Numbered from the stretch's first letter, positions 45,942-57,930 are shown. The stretch: 64,000 nucleotides of DNA from Paraburkholderia edwinii (GCF_019428685.1 NZ_CP080095.1:2294001-2358000), one strand, 5' to 3'. The notes: generated by a model from the letters alone, not told the origin. Translations and numbers: made by a program.

Positions 45942-46775
45942 GTGAATTTCGACGACTATTGCCAGCAAAAAGCGGCGCCTCCCGGGTCGAGCATCTACTA
46001 CGCGCTCAGGCAAGCGCCGGTTGCGCGGCAACCGCTGCTTACCGCGCTTTTCGCGCTGCGTCGTGAATTCGAAGAAACGGTGAAGGAAACGAGCGATCCG
46101 ACCATCGGCCGCACGAAGCTCGCGTGGTGGCAGAAGGAAGCCGCGGCGCTCGCGGCCGGCGAGCCGTCGCATCCGGTGTCGCAGGCGCTTGCCGCGCACT
46201 GGCCGAACGTTCAAACCGAGTATCCGGCCTTGCAGACGCTGCTCGCCGGTTTCGAGATGGATCTCGATCAGGCGCGCTACCTCGACTATCCGAATCTGCG
46301 CCGCTATGTCGATAGCGTCGGCGGCACGTTTGCGACGGTCGTCGCGCGCGCGACCGCGAAAGATCCGCAAGCGGCGGCAAACTGGGCTGCACCGCTCGGG
46401 CAGGCGTTGATGCTCGCGCAGTTCGTCGTCGAGTTGGGCAACGATGCGCGTCATGGGCGCATCTATATTCCGATCGATGAGATGCAGCGCTTTAACGTGA
46501 CGGCAGCGGACCTGATCAACCGCCGGTATAGCGACGCGTTCACCGACCTGATGCGCTTTCAGACGACGCGCGCGCGCGACGCGATCGATACCGCGCTTGC
46601 CGCGCTGCCCGGCGCCGAGCGCCGCACGCAGCGCACGTTGCGCGCGCTCGCGGCGCTCGCGCTCGCGCTGCTCGATGAAATCGAGCGCGACGGGTATCAC
46701 GTGCTGCACCAGCGCATCGCGTTGACGCCGATCCGCAAGCTCTGGGTTGCGTGGCGTGCGGCGCGGCGCGGTTGA
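45942..46775 (+). CDS. Squalene/phytoene synthase-like protein (HpnD-like) with degenerate Asp-rich motif
   Basis: A 277-residue protein beginning at a GTG. Overall similarity is to presqualene-diphosphate synthase HpnD: YCQQKAAPPGSSIYYAL, RTKLAWWQKE, MDLDQARYLDYPNLRRY and GRIYIPIDEM. In the family the first Asp-rich motif reads like REVDDVVDE; here residues 41-49 are REFEETVKE, so the Mg-binding aspartates are Glu/Thr. The second motif (usually IIRDVGED) is ELGNDARHG (164-172). It may be a non-canonical prenyl-transferring enzyme, a regulatory paralogue or inactive. No other hopanoid or carotenoid genes are in the window. Confidence 0.8.
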   Translation: MNFDDYCQQKAAPPGSSIYYALRQAPVARQPLLTALFALRREFEETVKETSDPTIGRTKLAWWQKEAAALAAGEPSHPVSQALAAHWPNVQTEYPALQTLLAGFEMDLDQARYLDYPNLRRYVDSVGGTFATVVARATAKDPQAAANWAAPLGQALMLAQFVVELGNDARHGRIYIPIDEMQRFNVTAADLINRRYSDAFTDLMRFQTTRARDAIDTALAALPGAERRTQRTLRALAALALALLDEIERDGYHVLHQRIALTPIRKLWVAWRAARRG

Positions 46776-46807
46776 GCCGCGGTTGATCTGCAGCCGGCGC
46801 CAACAAA

Positions 46808-46830
46808 AAACCCCGCGCAATGCGGGGTTT
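46808..46830. terminator. Bidirectional terminator between the HpnD-like gene and the His-rich peptide gene
   Basis: AAACCCCGC-GCAAT-GCGGGGTTT; on the minus strand it is followed by a run of six T, so it is strongest for the minus-strand peptide gene. Confidence 0.8.
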
Positions 46831-46877
46831 AGCTGTGAGTCACGGCGCGCGTCACATCTCGCGAGTCACATCGTCAA

Positions 46878-47018
46878 TCAGTGGTGGCAGCGACGCTCCC
46901 AATGATGATGGACCCGCACCTTGTGACACACTTCGTGGTGGTTGTCGTACGCGAATGCGGACGAAATGCTACCCATTCCTGCCGCGACGGCAACCAACAC
47001 CAGTAAAACCTTCTTCAT
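46878..47018 (-). CDS. Tiny exported His/Cys-rich peptide (HHHH-motif type)
   Basis: A 46-residue protein. Residues 1-23 are a signal peptide (MKKVLLVLVAVAAGMGSISS, cleavage after AFA). The predicted mature peptide of 23 residues starts YDNHHEVCHK and ends HHHWERRCHH: eight His and two Cys, strongly suggestive of metal (Cu, Ni or Zn) binding. GAGGA lies about 9 bases before the ATG, and a terminator follows at 46808-46830. I recall related small HHHH-motif proteins in Burkholderia and Ralstonia; no function is established from sequence. Confidence 0.75.
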   Translation of the reverse strand: MKKVLLVLVAVAAGMGSISSAFAYDNHHEVCHKVRVHHHWERRCHH

Positions 47019-47236
47019 CCTGAATCCTCTGAAATCAAAAAACGGGAAAGGGGCGGTCATCCTAGCAAGGCCGTATTACGATTGGCTAAAAGCGCTCTAG
47101 AAAAAGCGTGGTTTATAGCTTGCATTTTCGTTGCGCATGCAACCAGGTTGACCTATGCTGCGCTGACCGTAACGTGAGCCGCGCTGCAGCCGTTTTCTGC
47201 TCGCGAATCGCACGTGCCGCCGGAGAGGAGACCGCC

Positions 47237-48034
47237 ATGTCCGCTGTCGATATTGAGCAACCCGCTCAGCAATCCGTCCAGCAATCCGCGCCGACCGCGA
47301 GTCACGAAAGTGCGGAGCGCGCGTTGCGGATCGAGCTCGCCGGCACCTATCGCGCCTTCGCGATGCTCGGCTGGACTGAGCTGATCTATAACCACATTAC
47401 GGTGCGCATACCCGGCCCGGGCACGCATTTTCTGATCAATCCGTTCGGACTGCACTACACCGAAGTGAACGCGTCGAATCTCGTGAAAATCGATGTCGAC
47501 GCGAATGTGATCGGGTCGTCCGCGTATCCCGTGAATCCGGCCGGATTCGTCGTGCATGCGGCGATTCATCGCGCGATACCCGATGCACACTGCGTAATGC
47601 ATACGCATACGACCGCGGGTCTTGCCGTTGCGTGTTCGCAGGCGGGACTCGAAAATACGAACTTTTATTCGGCGCAGCTTCATGACATGGTCGCGTATCA
47701 CGATTTCGAAGGCGTCACGGTTCGCGCCGATGAAGGCGCGCGTATCGTCGCCGACCTCGGCGACAAGCGAGTGATGATCTTGCGCAACCATGGCTTGCTG
47801 TCGATCGGTTCGACGATTGCCGAGGCGTTCGTGCGACTATGGACCCTCAATCGCGCCTGCGAAGTGCAGCTTGCCACTGCGGCGCTGGGCACGGCACGTG
47901 CAATTCCCGACGATATCGCCGCGCGCAGCACACGCGATGCGTTGCAATTCAATCCGCGCCATGGCGCCGGTGCCGATGTGCTGCAGGCGCTGCTGCGGCA
48001 GGTCGATCGTATCGATCCGTCATACAGGGAGTGA
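47237..48034 (+). CDS. Class II aldolase/adducin family protein
   Basis: A 265-residue class II aldolase-fold protein. The zinc-binding motif HTHTTAGLAVAC (with the second pair contributed by a downstream His in RNHGLLSIG) and the typical YNHITVRIPG and INPFGLHYTEVNASNLVKID stretches are present. The family splits sugar phosphates or decarboxylates oxo-acids; the substrate here is not known. GAGGAG lies 6 bases before the ATG at 47237. The PanE-like gene starts 6 bp after the stop, so the pair forms an operon, probably a small catabolic step followed by a reductase (inference). Confidence 0.85.
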   Translation: MSAVDIEQPAQQSVQQSAPTASHESAERALRIELAGTYRAFAMLGWTELIYNHITVRIPGPGTHFLINPFGLHYTEVNASNLVKIDVDANVIGSSAYPVNPAGFVVHAAIHRAIPDAHCVMHTHTTAGLAVACSQAGLENTNFYSAQLHDMVAYHDFEGVTVRADEGARIVADLGDKRVMILRNHGLLSIGSTIAEAFVRLWTLNRACEVQLATAALGTARAIPDDIAARSTRDALQFNPRHGAGADVLQALLRQVDRIDPSYRE

Positions 48035-48040
48035 TGCGCG

Positions 48041-49081
48041 ATGAGCTCCGAGCCGCAATCGGTCGGGCAAGCAGGGCAACAGGCTGCTTCACAGCCCGTT
48101 CCACAGCCAGTCCGCACGGCCGTTGTCGGCGCGGGTGCAATCGGCGGTCTGATCGCGGCGGCCGCGGCGCGCGCCGGTCATTCGGTCAGCGTGCTCGCGC
48201 GCGGTAAAACGCTCGATGCGTTGCGCGCGGACGGGCTCAAGGTGATCGACGGCTCGTGCGAATCCGTCGTGCGCGTGAATGCTGGCGATGCGCCGGACGC
48301 GTTCGGTGTGCAGGACTACGTGGTGATTGCGCTCAAGGCGCAGACGCTGCCCGCCATCGTCGCGAGCCTGCAGCCGATGATCGGGCCGCGCACCGTGATC
48401 GTCGCGGCCATGAATGGGTTGCCGTGGTGGTTCACGCACGGACTCGCCGGGCCGCTCGAGAATCAGACCGTCGAAGCGGTCGATCCCGGCGGCAGTGTGT
48501 CGGCGGCATTGCCGCCGGCGCGCTCGATCGGTTGCGTCGTGCATCTGTCTTCATCGACCGATGGGCCTGGCATCGTGCGGCGCGGGCGCGGCAATCAGCT
48601 GATCGTCGGTGCGCCGAACGGCGGCTTGAGCGAGCAGGCGGCCGCGTTTGCGGACGCGATGCGCATCGGCGGCTTCGACGTTGTGTTATCCGACGCAATT
48701 CGCGCCGAGATATGGGCGAAGCTGTGGGGCAATATGAACATGAACCCGCTCAGTGCGCTGACCGGCTCGACCGCTGACCGTCTGCTCGACGATCCGCTGA
48801 CGCATGCGCTCGTGCTGCGGATGATGGACGAGGCCGCGGCGATCGGCGCGCGACTCGGGCTGTCGACGGGAATGAGTGCGGCCGATCGTCTCGCGGTCAC
48901 GCGCAAGCTCGGCGCGTTCAGGACATCGATGCTGCAGGACTTCGAAGCAGGACGGCCGCTCGAAGTCGAGCCGATTCTCGGCGTGTTTCCGGAGCTGGGC
49001 CGCAAGCTCGATGTACCGACACCGTTCTGCGATGCGGTGCTCGGGTTGCTGCGGCAGAGGGCGGCGAATAGTGGGCTGTGA
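48041..49081 (+). CDS. Ketopantoate reductase (PanE/ApbA)-family oxidoreductase
   Basis: A 346-residue NADP-dependent 2-oxo-acid reductase. A 25-residue Gln/Ser/Pro-rich start (SVGQAGQQAASQPVPQPV) is followed by the Rossmann motif VVGAGAIGGLIAAAAARAGH and LVARGKTLDALRADGL-like segments; the catalytic region has KAQTLPAI, AMNGLPWWF and the C-terminal KLWGNMNMNPLSALTGS. Pairing with a class II aldolase in an operon makes a role in sugar-acid metabolism more likely than pantothenate synthesis. The last 18 bases already belong to the 14-bp repeat array. Confidence 0.83.
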   Translation: MSSEPQSVGQAGQQAASQPVPQPVRTAVVGAGAIGGLIAAAAARAGHSVSVLARGKTLDALRADGLKVIDGSCESVVRVNAGDAPDAFGVQDYVVIALKAQTLPAIVASLQPMIGPRTVIVAAMNGLPWWFTHGLAGPLENQTVEAVDPGGSVSAALPPARSIGCVVHLSSSTDGPGIVRRGRGNQLIVGAPNGGLSEQAAAFADAMRIGGFDVVLSDAIRAEIWAKLWGNMNMNPLSALTGSTADRLLDDPLTHALVLRMMDEAAAIGARLGLSTGMSAADRLAVTRKLGAFRTSMLQDFEAGRPLEVEPILGVFPELGRKLDVPTPFCDAVLGLLRQRAANSGL

Positions 49082-49245
49082 GGCGCGGGCCGTGAAGCGC
49101 TGGCTGCGGAGCGTGGGCTGTGAGGCGTGGGCTTTTAACGCGCGCACTACGAAGTGTGGACAGTGAAGCGTGGCCCTTGGCGCGCGACCCATGATGCACG
49201 GCTATGACGCCGCGGCACGTGACCCTCGGCCGTTGAAGCGCGGTG
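49064..49245. repeat. Degenerate 14-bp periodic repeat, about 12-13 units
   Basis: Consensus near GTGAAGCGYGGRCY; clear units include GTGAGGCGCGGGCC (49078), GTGAAGCGCTGGCT, GCGGAGCGTGGGCT, GTGAGGCGTGGGCT and, later, AGTGAAGCGTGGCC and GTTGAAGCGCGGTG, with point changes and a one-base indel between. It starts inside the end of the PanE-like gene and fills the gap up to marR; no gene is seen in it. Confidence 0.75.
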
Positions 49246-49308
49246 ATTCCACGCGCCAGGCGCAGCCGCTAAAGCCTGCGTTCAAAGCGACAACGCTACC
49301 GGGCGTCG

Positions 49309-49764
49309 CTACTCTTCGTCGCGCTCGAGTGCTGAATCGATGACCTTGTCGAGCGTCGCGCCAAGCACCGCCTTTTCGCGCTCATCGAGGCAATCGAACA
49401 GATCGCTGTTCCACTTGCGCGCAATCGGCATTACCTTGCGATACAGCGCACGCCCTTCGGTGGTCAGCGACACGAGCACGACCCGTCCGTCGTCATCGCT
49501 TGCTTCGCGTTGCACGAGCCCTTGCTTGATCAGCGCTTCGGCCGCGCGGCTCGCCTGACTTTTGTCGAGATTTGCATGGCGCGCGAGGTCCATGATTGAA
49601 AACGGACCGAACGAGCCAACCGATGCAATCACGCGTGCTTCAGGCAGCGTCACGCCAAGCTTCTCCAGATATCGATCACTGATACCGCGCTCGGAGAGTT
49701 TGTTGAGTATGTGCAGACGATACGTCAGAAACTGTTCGAGTCCGGCTTTATCGGAGGCCTTCAT
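49309..49764 (-). CDS. MarR-family transcriptional regulator
   Basis: A 151-residue winged-helix dimeric regulator: dimerisation helix (LEQFLTYRLHILNKLS), helix-turn-helix PFSIMDLARHANLDKSQASRAAEALIKQG (split family motif at about 54-83) and wing VQREASDDDGRVVLVSLTTEG, then a C-terminal helix. The gene lies convergent to the aldolase-reductase pair and 64 bp downstream of glxK on the same strand, so either could be a target (inference). Ligand unknown. Confidence 0.9.
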   Translation of the reverse strand: MKASDKAGLEQFLTYRLHILNKLSERGISDRYLEKLGVTLPEARVIASVGSFGPFSIMDLARHANLDKSQASRAAEALIKQGLVQREASDDDGRVVLVSLTTEGRALYRKVMPIARKWNSDLFDCLDEREKAVLGATLDKVIDSALERDEE

Positions 49765-49828
49765 GGTCTTCCTGTTAGGAGTGAATGCGGTCGTGGCGCT
49801 GTGATTGTTGCCGCATCCGCTGCCCGGG

Positions 49829-50983
49829 TCAACGCATGCTGCGCATCTCGTATCGCAGACGCGTCAGTTGCTCCGCTTCATTCGCAAGCAGACGCGCCGC
49901 GTCGCGAATCGCGGTCTCGAGCGTGATCGGACCAGGTGCGGGCGAGAAGCATCCACTGAAGTGTTCCGTGAGTCGCGGCAGCGCGGCCGGATCGACCGCG
50001 CCCGAGAGCAGCGTAGCGGGCACACCGGCCGCGCGAGCATGGCGGCAGGCGATGAAGGGCGCCTTGCCGTGCAGCGTTTGCACGTCCGAACGGCCTTCGC
50101 CGGTGATGAGCCAGTCCGCGCCCTGCAAGGCTTCGTCGAGACCGATTTGCCGCGCAACGACTTCGGCGCCCGGTTCGAACTGCGCGCCAAGCATATGCAG
50201 CGCGAAGCCGAGGCCACCCGCAGCGCCGGCGCCCGGCAGATCGCGTGCATTGTGCGCAAGCGCAGGTTCGAGCAGGTCGGCGAAGCGGGCGAGGGCGGCG
50301 TCGATTGCGATGATCTGATCGGGCTTCACGCCCTTCTGCGGACCGAATACCGCGGTGGCGCCATGATCGCCCGTGAGCGGGTTATCGACATCGGACATGC
50401 CGATGAATGTCGCTTCGGCGAGCCGTGCATCGAGCTGCGATGCATCGACGCGTGCAGCGCGTGCGAGTTGCTCCGGCGTCGGTTCGAGTTCGTTGCCCTG
50501 TGCATCGAGAATTTTCAGGCCGAGGCCGACCAGCAGACCCGCGCCGCCGTCGTTCGTGCTGCTTCCGCCGAGCGCGACATAGAAGCGGCGCACGCCTTCG
50601 TCGAGTAGTGCGCGAATCGCTTCGCCCATGCCGCGCGTGCTGCGGTCTTCGACCGGCACACCCATGCCGACCGGATCTGTAATGCCGACCACTTCGGCCG
50701 TTTCGATGATCGCGCTACCGTCGCTGACCAGACCCGTGGCCGCATCGCGCGCCGGGCCGGCCGCGCCGCGCACGGTCAGTGTGCGGCGCCCGCCGCCGCG
50801 CGAGAGCATCGCGTCGAGCGTGCCTTCGCCGCCATCGGCCATTGGACAGATGCGAATGATCGCGTCCGCGCGTGCGCGGCGGATACCGTCGGCGATCGCC
50901 TGCGCGACCCCTTCGGCGCTAAGCGAGCCTTTGAACGAATCGGGAGCGATGACAACGACAGGCGCGGACGACGGATTAGGCAT
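49829..50983 (-). CDS. glxK: Glycerate kinase (GlxK/GarK type)
   Basis: A 384-residue type II glycerate kinase that phosphorylates D-glycerate, usually to 2-phosphoglycerate. Hallmarks: VVIAPDSFKGSLSAEGVAQAI at the N-terminus, CPMADGGEGTLDAM, ALGGSSTNDGGAGLLVGLGL and PGAGAAGGLGFALHMLGA. It links glyoxylate/tartronate or serine-type carbon flow to glycolysis. The marR gene is downstream on the same strand. A 621-bp gap separates it from the divergent tig gene. Confidence 0.93.
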   Translation of the reverse strand: MPNPSSAPVVVIAPDSFKGSLSAEGVAQAIADGIRRARADAIIRICPMADGGEGTLDAMLSRGGGRRTLTVRGAAGPARDAATGLVSDGSAIIETAEVVGITDPVGMGVPVEDRSTRGMGEAIRALLDEGVRRFYVALGGSSTNDGGAGLLVGLGLKILDAQGNELEPTPEQLARAARVDASQLDARLAEATFIGMSDVDNPLTGDHGATAVFGPQKGVKPDQIIAIDAALARFADLLEPALAHNARDLPGAGAAGGLGFALHMLGAQFEPGAEVVARQIGLDEALQGADWLITGEGRSDVQTLHGKAPFIACRHARAAGVPATLLSGAVDPAALPRLTEHFSGCFSPAPGPITLETAIRDAARLLANEAEQLTRLRYEMRSMR

Positions 50984-51604
50984 GATGTCTCTTCGTGATT
51001 GGAGTTCTGGCCGGAGTGCATGGTGCGGGCAATGTTCCTGAAACCGGCTTGCCCGACCGCGTCCGCTAGCTTAGCAGTATGGCGCTCGCGACTGAATATG
51101 CCGGATGGCATAGCGCGGATCGTTGCGCGAACGCACGTTGCGCGAAGCGATGAAAGGCCGTTGCACACGGATTGCGCGAGGTGTTCGGATGGTTGAACGC
51201 TTCAAGCATGAACGCTGCGCTAGCAGATGGAAATCGACTGCAAGCCGGTTGCAAATTCGCCGGAAAATGCCGCCGTGTCCGGCCGAACGTCGATTCGCGG
51301 TGGGCCGCGCAAATAGTTTGGTAAAATATTCGGCTCTCTGACCCAATCTGCGTCCGCACCGCGCGTGCGACCAGCGGCATGCAAGGCGTACAACCGGGTG
51401 TACAACCTGTGGTGTACATCCCGCGGTGTACAACCGGCGTGTAGCCGGTGCGAAGCTGGCATGAACCTGGTGTGCAGGCGGCGAGACTGAGGAGCGGCGT
51501 CGAAGCGGCACTCGATGGTCGAGTGCCGTCAGCAATTCGGACGTCGGCGGAAGGCGCAGAAAAGATAACTGATTCGCTCGAATAATTTTAGGACGATTGA
51601 AGCC
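50984..51604. other. 621-bp intergenic region between glxK and tig
   Basis: No gene can be supported. Contents: short leader of glxK, a possible -10-like TAAAAT (about 51325) facing tig without a convincing -35, the 14-bp repeat array 51383-51452, and the tig leader with a repeated CACTCGA/TCGAGTG pair (about 51511-51526). Confidence 0.5.
51383..51452. repeat. 14-bp minisatellite, about 4.5-5 units, in the tig leader region
   Basis: Units AAGGCGTACAACCG, GGTGTACAACCTGT, GGTGTACATCCCGC, GGTGTACAACCGGC and the degenerate GTGTAGCCGGTGCG follow one another without gaps. The core GTGTACA is a near palindrome and recurs on one face spacing of 14 bp. Confidence 0.82.
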
Positions 51605-52954
51605 ATGGCTAACGTTGTTGAGAACCTCGGCAAGCTCGAACGCCGCGTGACGATTTCCCTGCCGAAGGATGCCGTGCAGAAAGAAGTGGATTCGCGCATC
51701 CGCCAACTGGCGAAAAACGTGCGCATGCCCGGCTTCCGTCCGGGCAAGGTGCCGCTCAAGATGGTGACTCAGCAGTATTCCGGCCAGGTGGAAGCCGAAG
51801 TGCTGAGCGACAAGGTCGGCAAGGAGTTTTTCGACATCAGCCGTGCGGAGAATCTGCGCGTGGCCGGTCAGCCGAGCTTCAGCCCGAAGACCGATGCGCA
51901 AGAGGACGCTTATGCGTTCGACGCGACCTTCGAGGTCTATCCGGACGTGCAGCTGGGCGACGTGGCGACCGCCGAAATCGAGCGCACCACCACCACGATC
52001 AGCGAAGCTGAAATCGACCGCACGCTCGACATCCTGCGCAAGCAGCGCGTGCACTATCACGCGCGCGGCGAAGCCGGCGCGCATGGCGACGGCGGCACGG
52101 ACACGGCCGCGAAAGACGGCGACCGCGTGACGGTCGACTTCGTCGGCAAGCTCGAAGGCGAAGTGTTCGAGGGCGGCAGCGCGGAAGACTTCGCGTTTGT
52201 GCTCGGTGAAGGCCGGATGCTGCCGGAATTCGAAAAGGCTGCGCTCGGCCTGAAGGTCGGCGAAGCACGCGAATTCGATCTCAAGTTCCCGGACGACTAT
52301 CACGGCAAGGAAGTGGCCGGCAAGACCGCGCAATTCACGATCACGATGAAGAAGATCGAATGGCCGCACCTGCCCGAGATCGACGGCGAGTTTGCGAAGT
52401 CGCTCGGTATCGAAGACGGCGATCTGACGAAGATGCGCGGCGAGATCAAGGATAATCTCGAGCGCGAAGCGAAGCGCCGCACGCAGGCCGTCGTGAAGAA
52501 CCAGGTCATGGACGCGCTCCTGAAAATTTCGGAGCTCGAGGTGCCGAAGGCGCTTATCGAACAGGACCAGCAGCGTCTCGTCGAAATGGCGCGCCAGGAT
52601 CTCGTGCAGCGTGGTGTGCCGAACGCGCAGAACGCGCCGATTCCGGGTGAAATGTTCAAGGAGCAGGCGGAGCGTCGCGTGAAGCTCGGCCTCGTGCTTG
52701 CCGAACTCGTGAAGGCGAACGAACTGCAGGCGAAGCCTGAGCAGATTCGCGCCGAAGTCGACGAATTCGCGAAGAGCTACGAAGACCCGAAGGAAGTCGT
52801 CCGCTGGTATTATTCGAACCAGCAACGCCTCGCCGAGATGGAAGCGTTCGTCGTCGAATCGAACGTCGTCGATTTCGTGCTCAGCAAGGCGAAGGTGACG
52901 GATAAGGAAGTGAGCTTCGAAGAGCTGGCAAGCGCAACGGCGCAACAGGCTTAA
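51605..52954 (+). CDS. tig: Trigger factor
   Basis: Ribosome-associated chaperone and peptidyl-prolyl isomerase. The 449-residue protein has the ribosome-binding N-terminal domain (1 to about 145; signature [13 protein letters not shown]), FKBP-type isomerase domain (about 165-250; [19 protein letters not shown]) and the C-terminal chaperone arms (about 255-430). AGGA lies 15 bases upstream of the ATG. First gene of the tig-clpP-clpX-lon block, with a terminator right after it, so clpP needs its own promoter or read-through. Confidence 0.96.
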   Translation: MANVVENLGKLERRVTISLPKDAVQKEVDSRIRQLAKNVRMPGFRPGKVPLKMVTQQYSGQVEAEVLSDKVGKEFFDISRAENLRVAGQPSFSPKTDAQEDAYAFDATFEVYPDVQLGDVATAEIERTTTTISEAEIDRTLDILRKQRVHYHARGEAGAHGDGGTDTAAKDGDRVTVDFVGKLEGEVFEGGSAEDFAFVLGEGRMLPEFEKAALGLKVGEAREFDLKFPDDYHGKEVAGKTAQFTITMKKIEWPHLPEIDGEFAKSLGIEDGDLTKMRGEIKDNLEREAKRRTQAVVKNQVMDALLKISELEVPKALIEQDQQRLVEMARQDLVQRGVPNAQNAPIPGEMFKEQAERRVKLGLVLAELVKANELQAKPEQIRAEVDEFAKSYEDPKEVVRWYYSNQQRLAEMEAFVVESNVVDFVLSKAKVTDKEVSFEELASATAQQA

Positions 52955-52965
52955 GCGTTGCTGCT

Positions 52966-53007
52966 ACGGCGTGCCGGCTGTCCGAGCGACAGCTGCACGC
53001 CGTTTTT
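52966..53007 (+). terminator. Terminator after tig
   Basis: Stem ACGGCGTG...GGCTGTC / GACAGC...CACGCCGT with small internal mismatches around loop CGAGC, followed by TTTTT. Confidence 0.8.
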
Positions 53008-53113
53008 GCTTTCTGGATTTTGTTGTGCGGTTTTTGTTGTCCGCCTGATACTTGAATAGCGCTTACGCAGCACTCACCTGTCCAGTACTTATTTCCAGAC
53101 AAGGATCCATTGC

Positions 53114-53785
53114 ATGACCTTCCGCGCTCAAATGCTGGACACGTTGACTTCCCAGACGCTGACCTCGCAGTCGAGGGATCGTGATCTCGAAGCGCAGGCG
53201 CTCGGCCTCGTGCCGATCGTCGTCGAAACGAGCGGCCGTGGCGAGCGCTCGTACGACATCTACTCGCGTCTCCTGAAAGAGCGCGTGGTGTTCCTCGTCG
53301 GCGAAGTGAACGATCAGACTGCGAATCTCGTGATCGCGCAGCTGCTGTTCCTCGAGAGTGAAAACCCGGATAAGGACATCAGTTTTTACATCAACAGCCC
53401 GGGCGGTTCGGTGTCGGCCGGCATGGCGATTTACGACACGATGCAGTTCATCAAGCCCGATGTGTCGACGCTGTGCATGGGCCTTGCCGCCAGCATGGGT
53501 GCGTTCCTGCTCGCGGCCGGCGCGAAGGGCAAGCGTTTTGCTTTGCCCAATGCGCGCGTAATGATTCACCAGCCGCTGGGCGGCGCGCGCGGCCAGGCGT
53601 CGGACATTGAAATCCAGGCCCGTGAAATCCTGTATTTGAAGGAACGGCTGAATCAACTACTGTCCCATCACACGGGTCAGCCGGTCGAACGCATCCAGCG
53701 CGATACGGACCGCGACAATTTCATGTCCGGTGACGACGCGCAAGCGTATGGCCTCGTTGACCAGGTGCTGCATAAGCGTCCTTGA
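53114..53785 (+). CDS. clpP: ATP-dependent Clp protease proteolytic subunit
   Basis: Serine peptidase forming the 14-mer degradation chamber that works with ClpX or ClpA. The 223-residue protein has catalytic Ser127 (GLAASMGAF), His152 (MIHQPLGG) and Asp201 (TDRDNF). The N-terminal about 28 residues are longer than in E. coli and include a repeated LTSQ; some of it may be a propeptide or the true start may be Met7. AAGGA lies 9-13 bases upstream of the ATG. clpX follows 226 bp later. Confidence 0.96.
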   Translation: MTFRAQMLDTLTSQTLTSQSRDRDLEAQALGLVPIVVETSGRGERSYDIYSRLLKERVVFLVGEVNDQTANLVIAQLLFLESENPDKDISFYINSPGGSVSAGMAIYDTMQFIKPDVSTLCMGLAASMGAFLLAAGAKGKRFALPNARVMIHQPLGGARGQASDIEIQAREILYLKERLNQLLSHHTGQPVERIQRDTDRDNFMSGDDAQAYGLVDQVLHKRP

Positions 53786-54011
53786 GCGACGTCTTATGCA
53801 GCGTCCTTGAGAGGTGCCTGGGCGTCGCTGATCCGGCGCGTTTTTCCGACAAATAGGGAAAGAGCGCCGGGTAAAAGCGTTGTGAAATAATAAGACCCGT
53901 CTGATCGCCTGCGGCAAACGCCGTCAGCTTTTGCACATTGGTCTGCCTCGGAGAAGGGGCGGGGCAAACGGCGTATCATGTTACTCGGAGTGTCCGGAGG
54001 CTTACATATCT

Positions 54012-55283
54012 ATGGCGGACAAAAAAGGTTCGAACAGCGAGAAGCTGTTGTATTGCTCGTTTTGCGGCAAAAGTCAGCACGAGGTCAAAAAGCTGATCGC
54101 CGGCCCGTCGGTGTTCATCTGTGATGAATGCATCGACCTGTGCAACGAAATCATCCGCGACGAAGCAGCGGGCGCCGGGCTCGAAACCGGTATGTCGAAG
54201 TCAGATTTACCGAGCCCGCAAGAAATCCGCGAAATTCTCGATCAATACGTTATCGGCCAGGAACGCGCGAAGAAAATTCTCGCGGTGGCTGTGTACAACC
54301 ACTACAAGCGTCTCAAGCATCTCGACAAGAAGGACGAGATCGAGCTGTCGAAGAGCAACATCCTGCTGATCGGCCCCACGGGCTCCGGCAAGACATTGCT
54401 TGCGCAGACGCTTGCGCGCCTGCTCAACGTGCCGTTTGTGATTGCGGACGCAACGACCTTGACCGAAGCCGGTTACGTCGGCGAAGACGTCGAGAACATC
54501 ATTCAGAAGCTGCTGCAAAACTGCAACTACGAAGTCGACAAGGCGCAGCGCGGCATTGTTTATATCGACGAAATCGACAAGATCAGCCGCAAGTCGGACA
54601 ACCCGTCGATCACGCGCGACGTGTCGGGCGAGGGCGTGCAGCAGGCGCTGCTGAAGCTCGTCGAAGGCACGATGGCGTCGGTGCCCCCGCAAGGCGGGCG
54701 TAAGCATCCGAACCAGGATTTCATCCAGGTCGATACGACCAATATCCTGTTCATCTGCGGCGGCGCGTTCGATGGCCTCGAAAAGGTGATCGTCGACCGT
54801 ACCGAGAAGACCGGCATCGGCTTCGGCGCGAGCGTGAAGAGCAAGCAGGATCGCGACGCGGGCGAAGTGCTGCGTGATGTCGAGCCGGAGGATCTGATCA
54901 AATTCGGGTTGATTCCCGAATTGATTGGCCGTCTGCCGGTGGTCGCGACGCTCGGCAAGCTCGACGAAGCGGCATTGATGAAAATTCTGGTTGAACCGAA
55001 GAACGCGCTCGTCAAGCAATACCATAAGCTCTTCAACATGGAGCGCGTTGAACTGGAAATCCGGCCCGCCGCGCTGCAGGCGGTCGCTCGCAAGGCGATC
55101 CGCCGTAAGACGGGCGCCCGTGGTCTGCGCTCGATTCTGGAACAGGCGTTACTCGACGTGATGTACGAATTGCCGGCGATGAAAGGCGTCAGCAAGGTCA
55201 TCATCGACGATAACGTGATCGATGGCGACGGCAAGCCGCTGTTGATCTATGAAGACGCACCGAAGGTAGCGGGTTCGAATTGA
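54012..55283 (+). CDS. clpX: ATP-dependent Clp protease ATP-binding subunit ClpX
   Basis: AAA+ unfoldase that feeds ClpP. It is 423 residues. The zinc-binding domain has Cys15, Cys18, Cys37 and Cys40; Walker A GPTGSGKT is at 121-128, Walker [10 protein letters not shown] follows, and the IGF-type ClpP loop is at KTGIGFGAS. The upstream frame is open to 53931, but the ATG at 54012 fits the family start [15 protein letters not shown] and has GGAGG 11 bases before it. A terminator separates it from lon. Confidence 0.97.
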   Translation: MADKKGSNSEKLLYCSFCGKSQHEVKKLIAGPSVFICDECIDLCNEIIRDEAAGAGLETGMSKSDLPSPQEIREILDQYVIGQERAKKILAVAVYNHYKRLKHLDKKDEIELSKSNILLIGPTGSGKTLLAQTLARLLNVPFVIADATTLTEAGYVGEDVENIIQKLLQNCNYEVDKAQRGIVYIDEIDKISRKSDNPSITRDVSGEGVQQALLKLVEGTMASVPPQGGRKHPNQDFIQVDTTNILFICGGAFDGLEKVIVDRTEKTGIGFGASVKSKQDRDAGEVLRDVEPEDLIKFGLIPELIGRLPVVATLGKLDEAALMKILVEPKNALVKQYHKLFNMERVELEIRPAALQAVARKAIRRKTGARGLRSILEQALLDVMYELPAMKGVSKVIIDDNVIDGDGKPLLIYEDAPKVAGSN

Positions 55284-55310
55284 TCGGCGCTTCCCGATTT
55301 TTGAGAAAAG

Positions 55311-55340
55311 GCCGTTCATGGCGACGTGAACGGCTTTTTT
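55311..55340 (+). terminator. Terminator after clpX
   Basis: GCCGTTCA-TGGCGACG-TGAACGGC followed by six T, with A residues on the 5' side. Confidence 0.82.
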
Positions 55341-55470
55341 CGTTTATCTTGTGGTCAGGTTGGACTGCTTTTTTGGTGTCACTGAACTTTTCTCCACACG
55401 CGTAGGCTTGCAATTGTTTCTCGCGGCCTTAATTACCGAACGAAACTGATTCCACTCATGGGGAAATGAA

Positions 55471-57894
<2,424 letters not shown>

Positions 57895-57930
57895 GCTGAA
57901 TAAAGCTGACAGAAGCGAAAGCTTCAGGCA

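Noticed and set aside
47108..47236. Upstream extension of the class II aldolase
   Set aside because: Cys/Arg-rich and unlike the family; the ATG at 47237 has a strong ribosome site.
51066..51462. Minus-strand frames with repeated CTP/GCT residues before tig
   Set aside because: They are translations of the 14-bp array; no start signal and no conserved features.
55341..55470. Heat-shock sigma-32 promoter before lon
   Set aside because: No convincing CTTGAA plus CCCCAT pair with 13-15 bp spacing was found.
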